Shown: positions 1-4,765, counted from the first letter of the stretch. The stretch is 5,855 bases of DNA from Betaproteobacteria bacterium (GCA_005888955.1 VBCS01000397.1:1-5855); one strand, 5' to 3'. Numbers and translations are program-made. The notes: a model not told the origin generated them from the letters alone.

Positions 1-147
1 CGTGCCGTCGACGACTACCTGGCCGTGCCACCGCCCGGTCCCGACGCCATGTTCGACTACCTCTACGCGACGCTGCCGGTGCCGCTCGAAGAGCAGCGCA
101 ATGCAGCGCGCCGCTTTGCGCCTCAGGGTGAAGAACCAAGTGGCTGA
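1..147 (+). CDS. pdhA: Pyruvate dehydrogenase-type E1 component, alpha subunit (C-terminal end only)
   Basis: Frame 1 is open from the window edge to TGA at 145-147 and gives 48 residues, including DYLAVPPPGPDAMFDYLYA and then a charged tail ending RRFAPQGEEPSG. This resembles the C-terminus of the alpha subunit of heterotetrameric 2-oxo acid dehydrogenase E1, where a conserved segment (here FDYLYATLP) precedes a basic end. E1 alpha with E1 beta binds thiamine diphosphate and decarboxylates the 2-oxo acid, passing the acyl group to the E2 lipoyl arm. The 5' part, including the thiamine-binding motif, lies outside the window. The stop codon overlaps the pdhB start region by 8 bases. Pyruvate is the likely substrate because the downstream subunits look PdhB/PdhC-like. 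A branched-chain 2-oxo acid enzyme cannot be excluded from this fragment. Confidence 0.8.
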   Translation, partial: RAVDDYLAVPPPGPDAMFDYLYATLPVPLEEQRNAARRFAPQGEEPSG

Positions 148-1120
148 AGTCAATCTCGTCGAAGCGGTCAATCTCGCGCTCGCCTACGAGCTCGAGCACG
201 ACCAGGACGTCATCCTGCTGGGCGAGGATATTGGCGTGAACGGTGGCGTGTTCCGCGCCACTGCCGGGCTGCAGGCGCGCTTCGGCTCGGATCGTGTCGT
301 CGACACCCCGCTCGCCGAGGCCGCGATCGCGGGTGTCGCCATCGGCATGGCCGCCGCGGGCTTGAAGCCGGTCGCCGAAATTCAGTTCACCGGTTTCATG
401 TATCCCACGCTCGATCAAATCATCAATCACGCGTCGCGGATGCGCCATCGGACGCGCGGCCGCCTGTCTTGCCCGATGGTGTTGCGCGCACCGTCGGGTG
501 CGGGCATTCATGCTCCCGAGCATCATTCGGAGAGTCCCGAGACTCTGTTCGCGCACGTTCCCGGCCTGCGCATGGTGATCCCGTCCTCGCCCGCGCGCGC
601 GTATGGTTTGCTGCTCGCCGCAATTCGCGATCCCGATCCGGTGATCTTTTTCGAGCCGACGCGCCTGTACCGGTTGTTCAAGCAGCAGGTGGAAGACAAT
701 GGCGAGGCGCTGCCCCTCGACGCCTGTTTCGTGCTGCGCGAAGGACGCGACCTTACGTTGGTGAGCTGGGGTGCGATGCTGCAGGAGACGCTGGCTGCCG
801 CCGATGCCCTTGCAACGACGGGCGTGTCGGCGGAGGTCATCGACGTAGCCACGTTGAAGCCGCTCGATCTGACGGTGATCCTCGAGTCGGTCGCGAAGAC
901 CGGACGTTGCGTGATCGTGCACGAAGCCCCGCGCACCGTCGGTTGCGGGGCCGAGATCGCTGCAGGGCTCGCCGAGCACGGCCTCACGTCGCTGCTGGCG
1001 CCGGTGCAGCGCGTCACCGGCTACGACGTCGTGGTGCCGCTGCCGCGGCTTGAGAGCCAATATATGCCGAGCGTCGAGCGAATCATGGATGCCGCACGAA
1101 AAGCACTGGAGTACGCATGA
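140..1120 (+). CDS. pdhB: Pyruvate dehydrogenase-type E1 component, beta subunit
   Basis: The product is 326 residues, a normal length for the E1 beta subunit of alpha2-beta2 2-oxo acid dehydrogenases. It starts VAEVNLVEAVNLALAYELE. Residues 28-32 (GEDIG) are the thiamine diphosphate-contacting region, followed by NGGVFRATAGL and DTPLAEAAIAG. The GIHAPEHHSESPE segment carries the His expected near the active site, and PGLRMVIPSSPARAYGLL and DPDPVIFFEPTRLYR are typical of the family. The C-terminal transketolase-like domain includes VIDVATLKPLD. I chose GTG at 140 because the family usually begins M-x-x-(V/I)-N-x-V-E-A and because AGGGTG at 125-130 can serve as ribosome binding site. ATG 101 (GAAGAG upstream) and GTG 128 are in-frame alternatives that would overlap pdhA more. 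The gene overlaps pdhA by 8 bases and pdhC by 4 (ATGA), indicating co-translation. The symbol assumes pyruvate rather than branched-chain substrates. Confidence 0.9.
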   Translation: MAEVNLVEAVNLALAYELEHDQDVILLGEDIGVNGGVFRATAGLQARFGSDRVVDTPLAEAAIAGVAIGMAAAGLKPVAEIQFTGFMYPTLDQIINHASRMRHRTRGRLSCPMVLRAPSGAGIHAPEHHSESPETLFAHVPGLRMVIPSSPARAYGLLLAAIRDPDPVIFFEPTRLYRLFKQQVEDNGEALPLDACFVLREGRDLTLVSWGAMLQETLAAADALATTGVSAEVIDVATLKPLDLTVILESVAKTGRCVIVHEAPRTVGCGAEIAAGLAEHGLTSLLAPVQRVTGYDVVVPLPRLESQYMPSVERIMDAARKALEYA

Positions 1121-2220
1121 CCAGGATCTTCAAGTTGCCCGATCTCGGCGAAGGCATGCAGGAGGCGGAGATTATCGAGTGGCATGTCAAGGAGGGCGAC
1201 GAAGTACGTGTCGACCAGCCGCTCGTGTCGATGGAAACCGACAAGGCGATCGTCGAGGTTCCGTCGCCGCAGGCCGGGCGCGTCGAAAAGCTCTACGGCC
1301 AGGCGCACGACGTCGTGCACGTAGGGGCGCCACTGGTGGGCTTCGAGGGCGCGGAAGACGCCGATGCCGGAACCGTCGTGGGCCACATGCCGGTGGGACG
1401 CGGAGTCGTCGCCGAAACAGCGGTCGGCGTCGGACACGCCGGCCCCGGCATCAAGGCCACGCCAGCCGTGCGCGCGCTCGCGCACCGTCTGGGCGTCGAC
1501 CTCGCGCTGATCACGCCGTCCGGGGCCGATGGCCTGGTCACGACGCAGGACGTGCAACGGGTGGCCAAGCTCCTCGAGGAGTGGGGTCCGCCGGAGATGC
1601 TGCGCGGCGTCCGGCGGGCGATGGCGCAGAACATGGCGCTGGCGCAGCGCGAAGTCGCGGCGGCAACCGTCATCGACGACGCGGATGTCGATGCCTGGGC
1701 GAAAGGCACGGACATTACGATCCGGCTCGTGAGAGCGATCGTTGCCGGTTGCCGCGCGGCGCCCGCGCTCAACGCGGTGTTCGACAGCGCCGCGGGTGCG
1801 CGGCATCTGCTGAAGAAGATCGAAGTCGGCATCGCCGTGGACACGCCCGAGGGACTGTTCGTACCGGTGCTGCGCGACGTCGCGAATCGCGACGCCGAAG
1901 ACCTGCGGCGCGGGCTCGACCGGATGCACGCCGACGTCGTCGCGCGCAAGATCCCGCCGGAGGAATTGCGCGGCTACACGATCACCTTGTCCAATTTCGG
2001 CATGATCGGCGCCAAATACGCCGCACCGATCGTGATGCCGCCGACGGTCGCGATCCTCGGCGCCGGCCGCATTCGCGACCAGGTCGTAGCGGCGGAGGGA
2101 CAGCCGGCGGTGCATCGCGTGCTGCCGCTGTCGCTCACCTTCGATCACCGCGTCGTAACGGGCGGCGAGGCCACGCGATTTCTCAACGCCGTGATTGCCG
2201 ATCTCGTCGCGGCTGATTGA
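1117..2220 (+). CDS. pdhC: Dihydrolipoamide acyltransferase (E2), single lipoyl domain
   Basis: This 367-residue protein has the standard E2 layout. The lipoyl domain spans about 1-77, starting IFKLPDLGEGMQEAEI, with Lys43 in VSMETDKAIVEV as the lipoylation site. A short linker follows. The peripheral-subunit binding domain is at about 112-153, with KATPAVRALAHRLGVDL and the variant GLVTTQDV. The catalytic acyltransferase domain runs from about 160 to the end, with VRRAMAQNMALAQ and ITLSNFGMIGAKYAAPIV. It transfers the acyl group from E1 through the lipoyl arm to CoA. In the active-site motif, His344 is present (FDHRVVTGG) but position 348 is Thr where the canonical DHRxxDG has Asp. The start ATG overlaps the pdhB stop as ATGA, with GGAG at 1108-1111 five bases upstream. 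Pyruvate is the most likely substrate; a branched-chain or other 2-oxo acid enzyme is possible. Confidence 0.9.
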   Translation: MTRIFKLPDLGEGMQEAEIIEWHVKEGDEVRVDQPLVSMETDKAIVEVPSPQAGRVEKLYGQAHDVVHVGAPLVGFEGAEDADAGTVVGHMPVGRGVVAETAVGVGHAGPGIKATPAVRALAHRLGVDLALITPSGADGLVTTQDVQRVAKLLEEWGPPEMLRGVRRAMAQNMALAQREVAAATVIDDADVDAWAKGTDITIRLVRAIVAGCRAAPALNAVFDSAAGARHLLKKIEVGIAVDTPEGLFVPVLRDVANRDAEDLRRGLDRMHADVVARKIPPEELRGYTITLSNFGMIGAKYAAPIVMPPTVAILGAGRIRDQVVAAEGQPAVHRVLPLSLTFDHRVVTGGEATRFLNAVIADLVAAD

Positions 2221-2369
2221 CTGGCGCGAACCTGCGACTGGACTGAACCAAGATTGGATCAGACGATCTTAAGCGAAGGGAGGGCAGGTGATAAATATTT
2301 GAATGATCGTCAGCCTTGAACCGAAAGCCAGCGTTTTCAAGTTCATTTTTGATAAGGAAGGTACCCATC
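2221..2369. other. Gap between pdhC and the lipoprotein gene
   Basis: This 149-base gap is richer in A+T than the flanking genes, especially around 2289-2303 (GATAAATATTTGAAT). I see no convincing intrinsic terminator for the pdh operon. AAGAT 2250-2254 pairs with ATCTT 2266-2270 but is followed by AAGCG. TGAAC 2317-2321 and GTTCA 2341-2345 could form a weak stem followed by TTTTTGAT, but the loop is 19 bases. A promoter for the lipoprotein gene may lie in the A+T-rich patch; no clear -35/-10 pair stands out. The strong ribosome binding site AAGGAAGG at 2354-2361 belongs to the next gene. Confidence 0.4.
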
Positions 2370-2603
2370 ATGAAAGCAAAAAGCGGATTGCTTGCAACAG
2401 TAATCCTCTGCGCACTGTTATCGGCTTGTGCAACGCCGGGTATGCGCGTAAGCACGACATCCGATGCGTACCGCCAAATGGCCAGGAGCCAGCAGGCATG
2501 GTGCGGGCAGTTCGGTTGCAGCTGCACCCTCGATGGAGTCCAGGCGACGTGCACGCTGGTCGGTACTTGCCTGAACTTGGGAAGTTGCCAGCGAGTTCAG
2601 TAG
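2370..2603 (+). CDS. Small cysteine-rich putative outer-membrane lipoprotein
   Basis: I do not recognise this 77-residue protein. It begins MKAKSGLLATVILCALLSAC: basic n-region, hydrophobic core and a lipobox L17-S-A-C20, so signal peptidase II cleavage before Cys20 and lipidation are expected. Ala at +2 does not match the Asp inner-membrane retention signal, so outer-membrane sorting is likely. The mature part has six further cysteines at 45, 50, 52, 61, 67 and 73 (C-x4-C-x-C-x8-C-x5-C-x5-C), enough for three periplasmic disulfides in a domain of about 30 residues. The start ATG has AAGGAAGG eight bases upstream. The gene stands alone between the pdh operon and the pilin region. Its 5' half uses more A/T-ending codons than its neighbours. 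Nothing in it links it to either flanking system. Confidence 0.75.
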   Translation: MKAKSGLLATVILCALLSACATPGMRVSTTSDAYRQMARSQQAWCGQFGCSCTLDGVQATCTLVGTCLNLGSCQRVQ

Positions 2604-2709
2604 CGGAGGTCAGCGAAGTATCGAGGTTATGAGTTCCACGACCGGACTGGAAGCGCGAAGTCTCGGAGTCCTGGCGCTTGCCCCGCATATGCTTCACCGA
2701 AAGCACAAA

Positions 2710-2744
2710 CTCGCGTCGATGGCGGCATCGCCCGTCGACGCGAG
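2710..2744 (+). terminator. Long perfect stem-loop, possible terminator of the lipoprotein gene
   Basis: CTCGCGTCGA (2710-2719) pairs perfectly with TCGACGCGAG (2735-2744). An inner GGCG (2721-2724) and CGCC (2729-2732) extend the stem around a GCAT loop. It lies 107 bases past the lipoprotein stop. On the + strand the tail is CCCCTTGACG, a poor U-tract. Read on the - strand the tail is TTTGTGCTTT, which is better, but no - strand gene ends here. It may instead be a repeated palindromic element or an mRNA-stabilising structure. Confidence 0.4.
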
Positions 2745-2759
2745 CCCCTTGACGACGAT

Positions 2760-2774
2760 GTTGTGAGCCACAAC
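2760..2774. repeat. 15-bp dyad GTTGTG-AGC-CACAAC
   Basis: The arms GTTGTG and CACAAC are perfect inverted repeats around a 3-base centre. The dyad lies about 45 bases upstream of the candidate -35 box of the riboswitch transcript. Its size fits a homodimeric regulator's site, but the regulator is unknown. As RNA it would be only a tight 6-bp hairpin with a 3-base loop. Confidence 0.3.
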
Positions 2775-2818
2775 TCAACCCACTCGTCGGTCTGACGGGG
2801 CCATTTGTCGTGTCTCGA

Positions 2819-2847
2819 TTGACGCGACCGCGCTTGTAATCAACTAT
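2819..2847 (+). promoter_or_regulatory. Candidate sigma-70 promoter for the riboswitch-pilin transcript
   Basis: TTGACG at 2819-2824 matches five of six -35 consensus bases. With 17-bp spacing, AACTAT at 2842-2847 is a weak -10 (three of six). Transcription would begin near 2854, about 30 bases before the aptamer. CATATA at 2863-2868 is a better A+T match but has no -35 at proper spacing. The position just upstream of the aptamer is the main support. Confidence 0.25.
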
Positions 2848-2882
2848 CGTGACGAGTCGCGGCATATAGCGACGAAAAACAG

Positions 2883-2963
2883 CCATTGGCAAAACTGTCG
2901 CAAGGCAGTGACGCAAAGCTTCCGGCCCGTGAACTAAGCATCGGGTAGCGGGGTTGCCGGCGG
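2883..2963 (+). promoter_or_regulatory. Cyclic di-GMP-I (GEMM-I) riboswitch aptamer
   Basis: Both sequence and fold match the GEMM-I class. P1 is CCATTGGCAA (2883-2892) with TTGCCGGCGG (2954-2963), with one A-C mismatch. The second helix is ACTGTC (2894-2899) with GGCAGT (2904-2909), closed by a GCAA GNRA tetraloop (2900-2903), as expected for docking. The conserved GACGCAAAGC follows at 2910-2919. The third helix pairs TTCC (2920-2923) with GGGG (2950-2953) and CCCG (2926-2929) with CGGG (2942-2945), and includes the conserved GGTAGCGGGGTTGCC region (2944-2958). Aligned by eye to the Vibrio cholerae Vc2 aptamer, the ligand-contacting G20, A47 and C92 appear to correspond to G2888, A2915 and C2957. 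G at the first of these favours c-di-GMP over cGAMP. It precedes the minor pilin operon on the same strand. Confidence 0.95.
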
Positions 2964-2975
2964 GAGACTCCGCCG
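2958..2975 (+). promoter_or_regulatory. Hairpin that competes with riboswitch P1 (expression platform candidate)
   Basis: CGGCGG (2958-2963) pairs perfectly with CCGCCG (2970-2975), with a possible G-T pair and an AGAC loop. The 5' arm is the same six bases that form the 3' strand of aptamer P1, so the hairpin and ligand-bound P1 exclude each other. It is followed by TAAAGCAGG rather than a U-tract, so it looks like an anti-P1 switch element more than a standard intrinsic terminator. Whether ligand turns expression on or off cannot be read from this alone. Confidence 0.55.
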
Positions 2976-2981
2976 TAAAGC

Positions 2982-3015
2982 AGGAACGGGAAACGGTTTC
3001 GAGCCCCGTCCTCCT
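2982..3015 (+). promoter_or_regulatory. Second leader hairpin with pyrimidine-rich tail
   Basis: ACGGG (2986-2990) pairs with CCCGT (3005-3009), and AGGA (2982-2985) with TCCT (3012-3015) across a two-base bulge. The tail is TCCAG after CCTCCT, so it is at best a weak terminator. It does not overlap P1 and could fold in either riboswitch state. Its role is unknown. Confidence 0.35.
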
Positions 3016-3024
3016 TCCAGTCAC

Positions 3025-3051
3025 TGCCTCTAGACGCATCGAGCAGAGGCA
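3025..3051 (+). promoter_or_regulatory. Hairpin masking a Shine-Dalgarno-like AGAGG
   Basis: TGCCTCT (3025-3031) pairs perfectly with AGAGGCA (3045-3051) around a 13-base loop. The 3' arm contains AGAGG (3045-3049), which is four bases before ATG 3054. That ATG opens a frame continuous with the PilE-like pilin. The hairpin could hide this ribosome binding site, although the usual pilin start is more likely at 3222. No U-tract follows. Confidence 0.4.
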
Positions 3052-3079
3052 TCATGGACTGGAGAGTGCCGTTCCGCTG

Positions 3080-3125
3080 GGCCAAGCCGCGGCAACCGCG
3101 AAATCCCGGGTTCCGAGGCTTCGCC
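3080..3125 (+). repeat. Imperfect 46-base dyad in the leader
   Basis: GGC, AAGCC, CGG, AA and CC on the left arm (3080-3097) pair with GG, TT, CCG, GGCTT and GCC on the right (3109-3125). That gives about 15 pairs with two single mismatches and one bulge. Because of this symmetry both strands translate to a similar string (AKPR...NPGFRG), which shows that neither need be coding. It may be a leader structure or a copy of a palindromic repeat; copy number cannot be judged from one window. Confidence 0.4.
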
Positions 3126-3221
3126 GCCGACGCGCGATCAAGCGCACTTCCGCACCGCGTCACCCTCGTCCGCGCAAGGGCGTGCTGCTCCAGCTCGCGC
3201 GCATGCAGGGTGTTTGAGGCG

Positions 3222-3701
3222 ATGTTGTCGACGACAGCGCTCGGCGCAGCCTCGTCGCGTCCATGTGTTGTTGGGAACCGCGCGCGGTCGGCACTCGCCC
3301 GACCCGCAGGCTCCCCCACGTTCACCCTCTGCGGTTTCACCTTGATCGAGCTGCTCGTTGTCCTCGCGGTCGTGACGGTTCTGGCGGCGATCGCGTTACC
3401 GACCTATCAGGCGCAGATCAGGAAGGGCAATCGCGCCGCGGCGCAATCGTACATGATGGATCTGGCGCAACGCGAAGCACAGTACCTGCTCGATGCCCGC
3501 GCGTATGCGTCCACGGCGGCGGCGCTTGGCTACGCGGCGACCCCTGCAGACGTCGCGCCGTATTACACCATCGGTATCGCAGCGCCCGTCGTGGCGCCGC
3601 CCGCTTTCACGATTACGGCGACAGCCCTCGGTGCACAGGTCGCGGATGGCGGCCTCACGATCGACAACCAAGGCACGAAGACGCCTTCGGGCAAGTGGTA
3701 A
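3222..3701 (+). CDS. pilE: Type IV pilin, PilE-like minor pilin
   Basis: The product is 159 residues: a 38-residue basic leader, prepilin peptidase site Gly38/Phe39, then FTLIELLVVLAVVTVLAA with Glu at mature position 5 and Pro at mature 22 (ALPTYQ). The mature pilin is 121 residues. Downstream, RAAAQSYMMDLAQREAQYLL, YYTIGI and the end LTIDNQGTKTPSGKW match the PilE/ComP-like minor pilin family. It would be an inner-membrane prepilin cleaved by PilD and assembled into the pilus or its initiation complex. The mature part has no cysteine, whereas many relatives have a C-terminal disulfide. ATG 3222 is the nearest start; GAGG (3216-3219) is only two bases away, so TTG 3225 is possible. ATG 3054 is in frame but would give a 94-residue leader. 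It is the first gene after the c-di-GMP riboswitch and lies 3 bases before fimT. A divergent PilA-like pilin is the alternative. Confidence 0.85.
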   Translation: MLSTTALGAASSRPCVVGNRARSALARPAGSPTFTLCGFTLIELLVVLAVVTVLAAIALPTYQAQIRKGNRAAAQSYMMDLAQREAQYLLDARAYASTAAALGYAATPADVAPYYTIGIAAPVVAPPAFTITATALGAQVADGGLTIDNQGTKTPSGKW

Positions 3702-3704
3702 CCG

Positions 3705-4199
3705 ATGTCAGCTCATTACCCGCGTCGGAACATCGCCAATGCGCTACGGCGCAACGCTGCGCTTGCTCGCGGCTTCACGCTTGTCGAGCTGCTTACCGTA
3801 GTGGTCGTCCTGGTAACGCTCACCCTCATTGCGGTGCCTTCGTTCAACGAGCTCACCCGAAGCCAACGCGTGCAGATGGCGGCGATGGACCTGTTCACGT
3901 CGCTGTTGCGTGCGCGCAGCGAATCCATCAAGCAAAACACCGATGTGACGCTCTCGCCGGCCGGCACGTGGGCGGCCGGCTGGGCGGTCGCCGTCGGTGG
4001 GACGAATATCGATACGCATGCGGGGACGAGCAACATCTCCATCAGCGCTCCGGGGACGGTGACGTATCGAAGCTCCGGCCGTGTCGCGGGCACCACGCCG
4101 CCCAAGTTCTCGGTTTCCGCGACCCAGACCGCCACGAAGCGCTGCGTACAGGTAAACCTGAGCGGCGAGCCCGTCGTCACCAACGGTGCGTGCTCATGA
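3705..4199 (+). CDS. fimT: Pseudopilin FimT (GspH/FimT family)
   Basis: This 164-residue protein has a 23-residue basic leader, prepilin site Gly23/Phe24, FTLVELLTVVVVLVTLTLIA with Glu28 (mature 5), and Pro at mature 22. After the helix, RSQRVQMAAMDLFTSLLRAR is the GspH/FimT signature region with its amphipathic helix. A beta-rich C-terminal half ends RCVQVNLSGEPVVTNGACS, with the usual two cysteines (147 and 163) near the end. It is expected to be a minor pilin processed by PilD and part of the pilus priming complex. In Legionella FimT, a C-terminal GRxR motif binds DNA during uptake; here the aligned residues 154-157 read GEPV. The start ATG is 3 bases after the pilE stop and has no strong ribosome binding site, so coupling is likely. 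The stop overlaps pilV as ATGA. FimU is a possible alternative name. Confidence 0.87.
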   Translation: MSAHYPRRNIANALRRNAALARGFTLVELLTVVVVLVTLTLIAVPSFNELTRSQRVQMAAMDLFTSLLRARSESIKQNTDVTLSPAGTWAAGWAVAVGGTNIDTHAGTSNISISAPGTVTYRSSGRVAGTTPPKFSVSATQTATKRCVQVNLSGEPVVTNGACS

Positions 4200-4765
4200 A
4201 TGCCCGTTCGCTCCCCAAAGTGAATTCGAATCGCGAGTGCGGCGTCAGCCTGCTCGAGGCGCTCATCACGATCGTCATTCTTGCGTTCGGCATTCTGGGG
4301 CTCGCGGGTCTGCAGTCCCGGCTGCAGACCGTCGAAGTGGAAGCCTACGCACGCTCGCAAGCGCTCATTCTTCTGGACGACATGGCGGCGCGCTTGAGCG
4401 CGCACCGTGGTGTCGCCGCGACGTACGTCGCCGCGAACCCCGTCGGAACGGGCGACACGCAACCCACTGACTGTTCGGGCACCGCGCTGGGCGTCGAGCG
4501 CGACACCTGCGAATGGAGCAACGCGCTCAAGGGGAATACCGAGCTTTCGGGCAGCTCGGCCATCGGCGCGATGATCGGCGGGCGCGGTTGTATCGAGCAG
4601 CTCGCAGGAGTCGATCCGCCAAGCTATCGCGTCACCGTGACCTGGCAGGGCCTCAGCCCGACCGTGGTACCCAGCGTCGGCTGCGGCCAGTCGCTCTACG
4701 GCGCCAACGACGCGCTGCGCCGGACAGTCGTCAAGGTTGTTTCGATCGCCGCTCTCGGTCCATGA
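4196..4765 (+). CDS. pilV: Type IV pilus modification/minor pilin PilV
   Basis: The product is 189 residues. The leader of 16 ends REC-G16, cleavage falls before Val17, and the mature protein begins VSLLEALITIVILAFGILGL with Glu21 at mature position 5. This is the typical PilV form, as is the following AGLQSRLQTVEVEAYARSQA. The periplasmic part keeps four cysteines (PTDC, DTCEW, GRGCIEQ, VGCGQ), and SYRVTVTWQG is a recognisable PilV strand. PilV is a minor pilin of the initiation complex with FimU/FimT, PilW and PilX. Its ATG overlaps the fimT stop and its stop overlaps the pilW start, both as ATGA. No clear ribosome binding site precedes it, so translation probably depends on termination of fimT. 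Confidence 0.9.
   Translation: MNARSLPKVNSNRECGVSLLEALITIVILAFGILGLAGLQSRLQTVEVEAYARSQALILLDDMAARLSAHRGVAATYVAANPVGTGDTQPTDCSGTALGVERDTCEWSNALKGNTELSGSSAIGAMIGGRGCIEQLAGVDPPSYRVTVTWQGLSPTVVPSVGCGQSLYGANDALRRTVVKVVSIAALGP

Larger units (their letters stand above)
2604..3221. other. 618-base gap holding the riboswitch leader
   Basis: No open frame here looks like a real protein. The first part (2604-2818) holds a long stem-loop and a 15-bp dyad, annotated separately. From about 2819 onward the sequence is best read as a promoter followed by a long structured 5' leader: a small hairpin (GTCGC 2856-2860 with GCGAC 2869-2873), the c-di-GMP riboswitch, then four hairpins before the pilin start at 3222. 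If the start sits near 2854, the leader is roughly 370 bases, which is long for a bacterial mRNA and fits RNA-level control. Confidence 0.7.

Noticed and set aside
1021..2148. 375-codon - strand frame opposite pdhC
   Set aside because: pdhC on the + strand has clear domains and motifs over the same bases; the reverse frame is a typical shadow in G+C-rich coding DNA.
2250..2270. AAGAT...ATCTT inverted repeat after pdhC as terminator
   Set aside because: Only five A/T-rich pairs with an 11-base loop and no U-tract; too weak to call.
2673..2686. GG-N10-GC spacing of a sigma-54 promoter
   Set aside because: Only the GG and GC elements match; the bases around the -12 element are CC instead of TT, and it lies about 200 bases before the aptamer. 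Chance in G+C-rich DNA is likely.
2629..2766. 45-codon open frame starting with ATG after GAGG
   Set aside because: No family resemblance, GAGG is only two bases from the ATG, and the frame runs through the perfect stem-loop at 2710-2744. Kept out as a gene.
2954..3217. 87-codon + strand frame within the leader
   Set aside because: It begins inside aptamer P1, is rich in Arg/Pro/Ala without domain features, and has no ribosome binding site that makes sense.
3054..3221. N-terminal extension of the pilin from ATG 3054
   Set aside because: It would put 94 residues before the prepilin cleavage site, far beyond known leaders, and the residues look non-coding. It is kept only as an observation, not as the annotated start.
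2840..3340. 166-codon frame on the - strand across the riboswitch
   Set aside because: It is antisense to a well-supported structured RNA, and its protein has no recognisable domain. The open frame follows from base composition and the leader dyad.
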